From the NCBI GenBank assembly GCA_041161065.1, contig JBEAVE010000007.1, positions 4,652 to 68,651 on the forward strand: 64,000 nt of DNA. The letters are read 5' to 3'. Source of the DNA: DYRG01 sp041161065. GTDB lineage: Bacteria > Pseudomonadota > Gammaproteobacteria > Beggiatoales > Beggiatoaceae. Below the pieces are notes generated by a model. It did not search any database and was not told the origin of the DNA. It worked only from the letters and a program-made list of their open reading frames with translations. Both the position numbers and the translations under genes were made by a program. Below are positions 62,220 through 64,000 of the stretch, in pieces; positions within the stretch are counted from its first letter, which is position 1; each line of letters opens with the position of its first letter.

Positions 62220-63872
62220 ATGAAATACCGAATAGCATCAGCTGTTTTATCAGCAAGTATATCGCTTGCCTTACACGCTCAAGAATCTCATTGGGTGGAT
62301 TATCCAACTCCGATGGAATGGTATAGGGGTTGTACGACTACAGCAACCAGTATGTTATTAGATTGGTTCGGGCAGCATGGTTATTCTAACCTTAGTGGTA
62401 ATGCAAATACAACCTCTTATTCTGGTTGCCCAAATGCGATTATCCGTGGAGATATAGCGAATTTATTTGCCAATAGCACACGAAGTTCGACTGGGAGATA
62501 CTCATTAACGTGTTCCGATTATGGTGTTTATGATAATGACTTTGTTTCTGGCATATCTAGCACACTTCAAAGTTACGGATACAAAGTTAATACAGGCGGA
62601 ACTGATTCATGGCAGGTACTGCTAGGTGGATCGAATGGTAGTTTTGGCATTGAAGATTTAGTGGCTACCATTGATCGAGGTATGCCAATGATTTTTATGC
62701 TAGATGCAAATAAATTTAATTCTCCTAACGATCCTGATTTTGGAGGTAAGCGTAATCATGCTGTATTAGTGTATGGTTATAGTGGTTATTCTGGACCAAG
62801 CACAACTAACGTTAGAGTAGACCTTTTGTCTGGCTGGTCATCTACTCAGTCAAATGCTTATAAAAATATTGTTTTAGAGCGTTCTAATTCGGGTATGTTG
62901 CAACAGGCTGTAGTTGTAATTCCGCCAAATAATCCTGACGCAAGAATGATTACTCGTTCATCTGCTATTAATAAAATTTTATCGGCATTTTCAGTTAGTT
63001 CATCGGGAGTTAATTTTTCAGGAAATCAACCTTCTGATATTAACTCAAGCACACCGTTTTATTCAGATATTGCTTACGGCTATGCTAAAGGTATCTTGAA
63101 TGGCTATAGTGATGGGACATATAGACCGTTAAACACTGTAAATAGAGCAGAGTTTATTAAAATGGTCATGGAAACATTGAATAGAGCTTTTGGGGTAGCG
63201 ATTGAAAATCCCTCTTTCCAAGAACCAGTTAATGTATTTGGACAATACTTTCCTGATATGAACTATGGTAGTGATTGGTTTTATAAATATGTTAAGGCTG
63301 CTTATAACTATAAGATCATTCAAGGTACTAATGAAGGCTACTTATTACCAGGAATAAAACTTTCTGAAACAGAAGCTCGTCTAATTTTAGAAAGAGCGGC
63401 AACATTAGTAACTACTCCAAATAATGAACTAGGGGTAGATTTAACTGCCTATTGCCGTTCGGTAAATGGTAGTTCTTCTGTAGCGGTTTTAACAAGAAAT
63501 GATGTAAATGGTTGGGCATGCTTAACAAATGGTAACTATTCTGGGATGTCCGATTTAAACAGTGCTTGCAAAACACAATACGGTAATACTTACGAAATTG
63601 GATACAGAAATTTTAATGATCCATACTCTTGGTATTGCAAATCCTCAGAAACACCTGTTTCTTCTGCTAATTTTTGGACTGGCAATGGTTCAATTATAAA
63701 TTACCATGGGATAGCTGCTCCAGCTAATAGTGGTGATTCGGAGTATCCATTTGGCATAAAAGAAGATACAACCATTCTACACTCGCGCACAGATATGCCA
63801 TCAGCAACACCTGTTGCTCTATTTCAATGGCAAGCAAATAAGGGCAATTGTGATATAGTAAGATTCCTATAA
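62220..63872 (+). CDS. Secreted C39-like cysteine peptidase with two SLH domains and a Cys-rich module
   Basis: 550 aa from ATG 62220, which has GGGGAGG 7 nt upstream and opens a clean signal peptide (1-20). Papain/C39-like domain (25-235): Cys38 in RGCTTTATSMLLDWF and His180 in RNHAVLVYGYSG. SLH domain 1 (about 280-322): FYSDIAYGYAKGILNGYSDG, TYRPLNTVNRAEF. SLH domain 2 (about 344-395): FPDMNYGSDWFYKYVKAAY. Cys-rich module (408-473): AYCRSVNG, GWACLTNG, ACKTQYGN and DPYSWYC. SLH domains tether proteins to the cell surface. Substrate unknown. A longer frame from 62190 adds ten residues before the signal and is unlikely. Confidence 0.75.
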   Translation: MKYRIASAVLSASISLALHAQESHWVDYPTPMEWYRGCTTTATSMLLDWFGQHGYSNLSGNANTTSYSGCPNAIIRGDIANLFANSTRSSTGRYSLTCSDYGVYDNDFVSGISSTLQSYGYKVNTGGTDSWQVLLGGSNGSFGIEDLVATIDRGMPMIFMLDANKFNSPNDPDFGGKRNHAVLVYGYSGYSGPSTTNVRVDLLSGWSSTQSNAYKNIVLERSNSGMLQQAVVVIPPNNPDARMITRSSAINKILSAFSVSSSGVNFSGNQPSDINSSTPFYSDIAYGYAKGILNGYSDGTYRPLNTVNRAEFIKMVMETLNRAFGVAIENPSFQEPVNVFGQYFPDMNYGSDWFYKYVKAAYNYKIIQGTNEGYLLPGIKLSETEARLILERAATLVTTPNNELGVDLTAYCRSVNGSSSVAVLTRNDVNGWACLTNGNYSGMSDLNSACKTQYGNTYEIGYRNFNDPYSWYCKSSETPVSSANFWTGNGSIINYHGIAAPANSGDSEYPFGIKEDTTILHSRTDMPSATPVALFQWQANKGNCDIVRFL

Positions 63873-63916
63873 AGATAGAATTTGCTATAGTTTTATAAGT
63901 GAAGAAGGAAGAAGAG

Positions 63917-64000
63917 ATGAGTTACAGTATAGATTTGAGGAAAAAAGTAATAGTTTTTATAGAGAGAACGGGAAACATGCGAGAAGCAAGTAGGGTATTT
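63917..64000 (+). CDS. IS630-type transposase, N-terminus only (runs off window)
   Basis: ATG 63917 with GAAGAAGAG upstream opens 28 codons: MSYSIDLRKKVIVFIERTGN, then MREASRVF. This is the start of the helix-turn-helix of IS630-family transposases (usually MSYSxDLRxRVVxxxxxG-x-REAAxxF). Only the first part is in the window, so its integrity is unknown. It closes the accessory island on the right. Confidence 0.75.
   Translation, partial: MSYSIDLRKKVIVFIERTGNMREASRVF

Overview
The window looks like chromosome of an AT-rich gammaproteobacterium. My best guess is the Beggiatoa/Thioploca/Thiothrix group (Thiotrichales). The guess rests on gene order and gene content, not on a marker gene: rpsO-pnp, pyrG-kdsA-eno, LptD, type II secretion parts, a split PntA, an orphan ccoS, CHAT and TIR proteins, many hybrid sensor kinases, and PIN/XRE clutter. 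No rRNA, tRNA or CRISPR array was seen.

Layout. 0-3 kb: a PilJ-type hybrid sensor kinase and convergent nikR. 3-10.3 kb: one tightly packed plus-strand run with 1-nt stop/start overlaps, holding a polysaccharide-type ABC exporter pair, gspF, gspD, lptD and the small gene ccoS. 10.3-14.6 kb: a TIR-NTPase gene, a membrane NTPase gene and a DUF302 gene, closed by a terminator. 14.6-19.1 kb (minus): pyrG, kdsA, a methyltransferase and eno. 19.2-25 kb: pepN, a CHASE sensor kinase and convergent amiC. 25.07-25.45 kb: remnant of an IS1-type element. 25.4-28.5 kb (minus): pntAA, pntAB and an unusually long pntB. 28.6-33.1 kb: sbcD, an aminotransferase and a DEAD-box helicase. 33.1-34 kb: a small transcribed unit with a terminator and a frameshifted secreted-protein gene. 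34-39.4 kb (minus): Uma2 nuclease, a methyltransferase/restriction-enzyme pair, a 109-aa protein, a response-regulator kinase and gspK, mostly only a few bases apart. 39.6-47.4 kb: a chemoreceptor, then a secreted TPR-CHAT protease with two lipoproteins, then a dehydrogenase and a phytase-like lipoprotein. 47.5-55.9 kb: sodium/solute symporter, zwf, yejB-like and sixA (minus), yebC, rpsO, pnp. 55.9-57.4 kb: a repeat-built secreted protein.

57.5-64 kb is an accessory island with an IS1-type wreck at one end and the start of an IS630-type transposase at the other. Between them lie a PD-(D/E)XK protein, three PIN toxin/antitoxin modules and two XRE regulators. All three PIN toxin genes and both XRE genes carry exactly one visible lesion (a nonsense codon or frameshift), while the three antitoxin-type partners are open. 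A conserved coiled-coil tail recurs four times, each time directly before the next gene. The island ends with a secreted protein that combines a papain/C39-like domain, two SLH domains and a Cys-rich module.

The most interesting candidates are (i) the decaying toxin array with its recurring coiled-coil tail, (ii) the TIR-NTPase/membrane-NTPase pair, (iii) the secreted CHAT protease operon, and (iv) a 20-bp palindrome present twice, in opposite orientation, inside the dead IS. All functional calls come from reading motifs by eye; no database search was possible.
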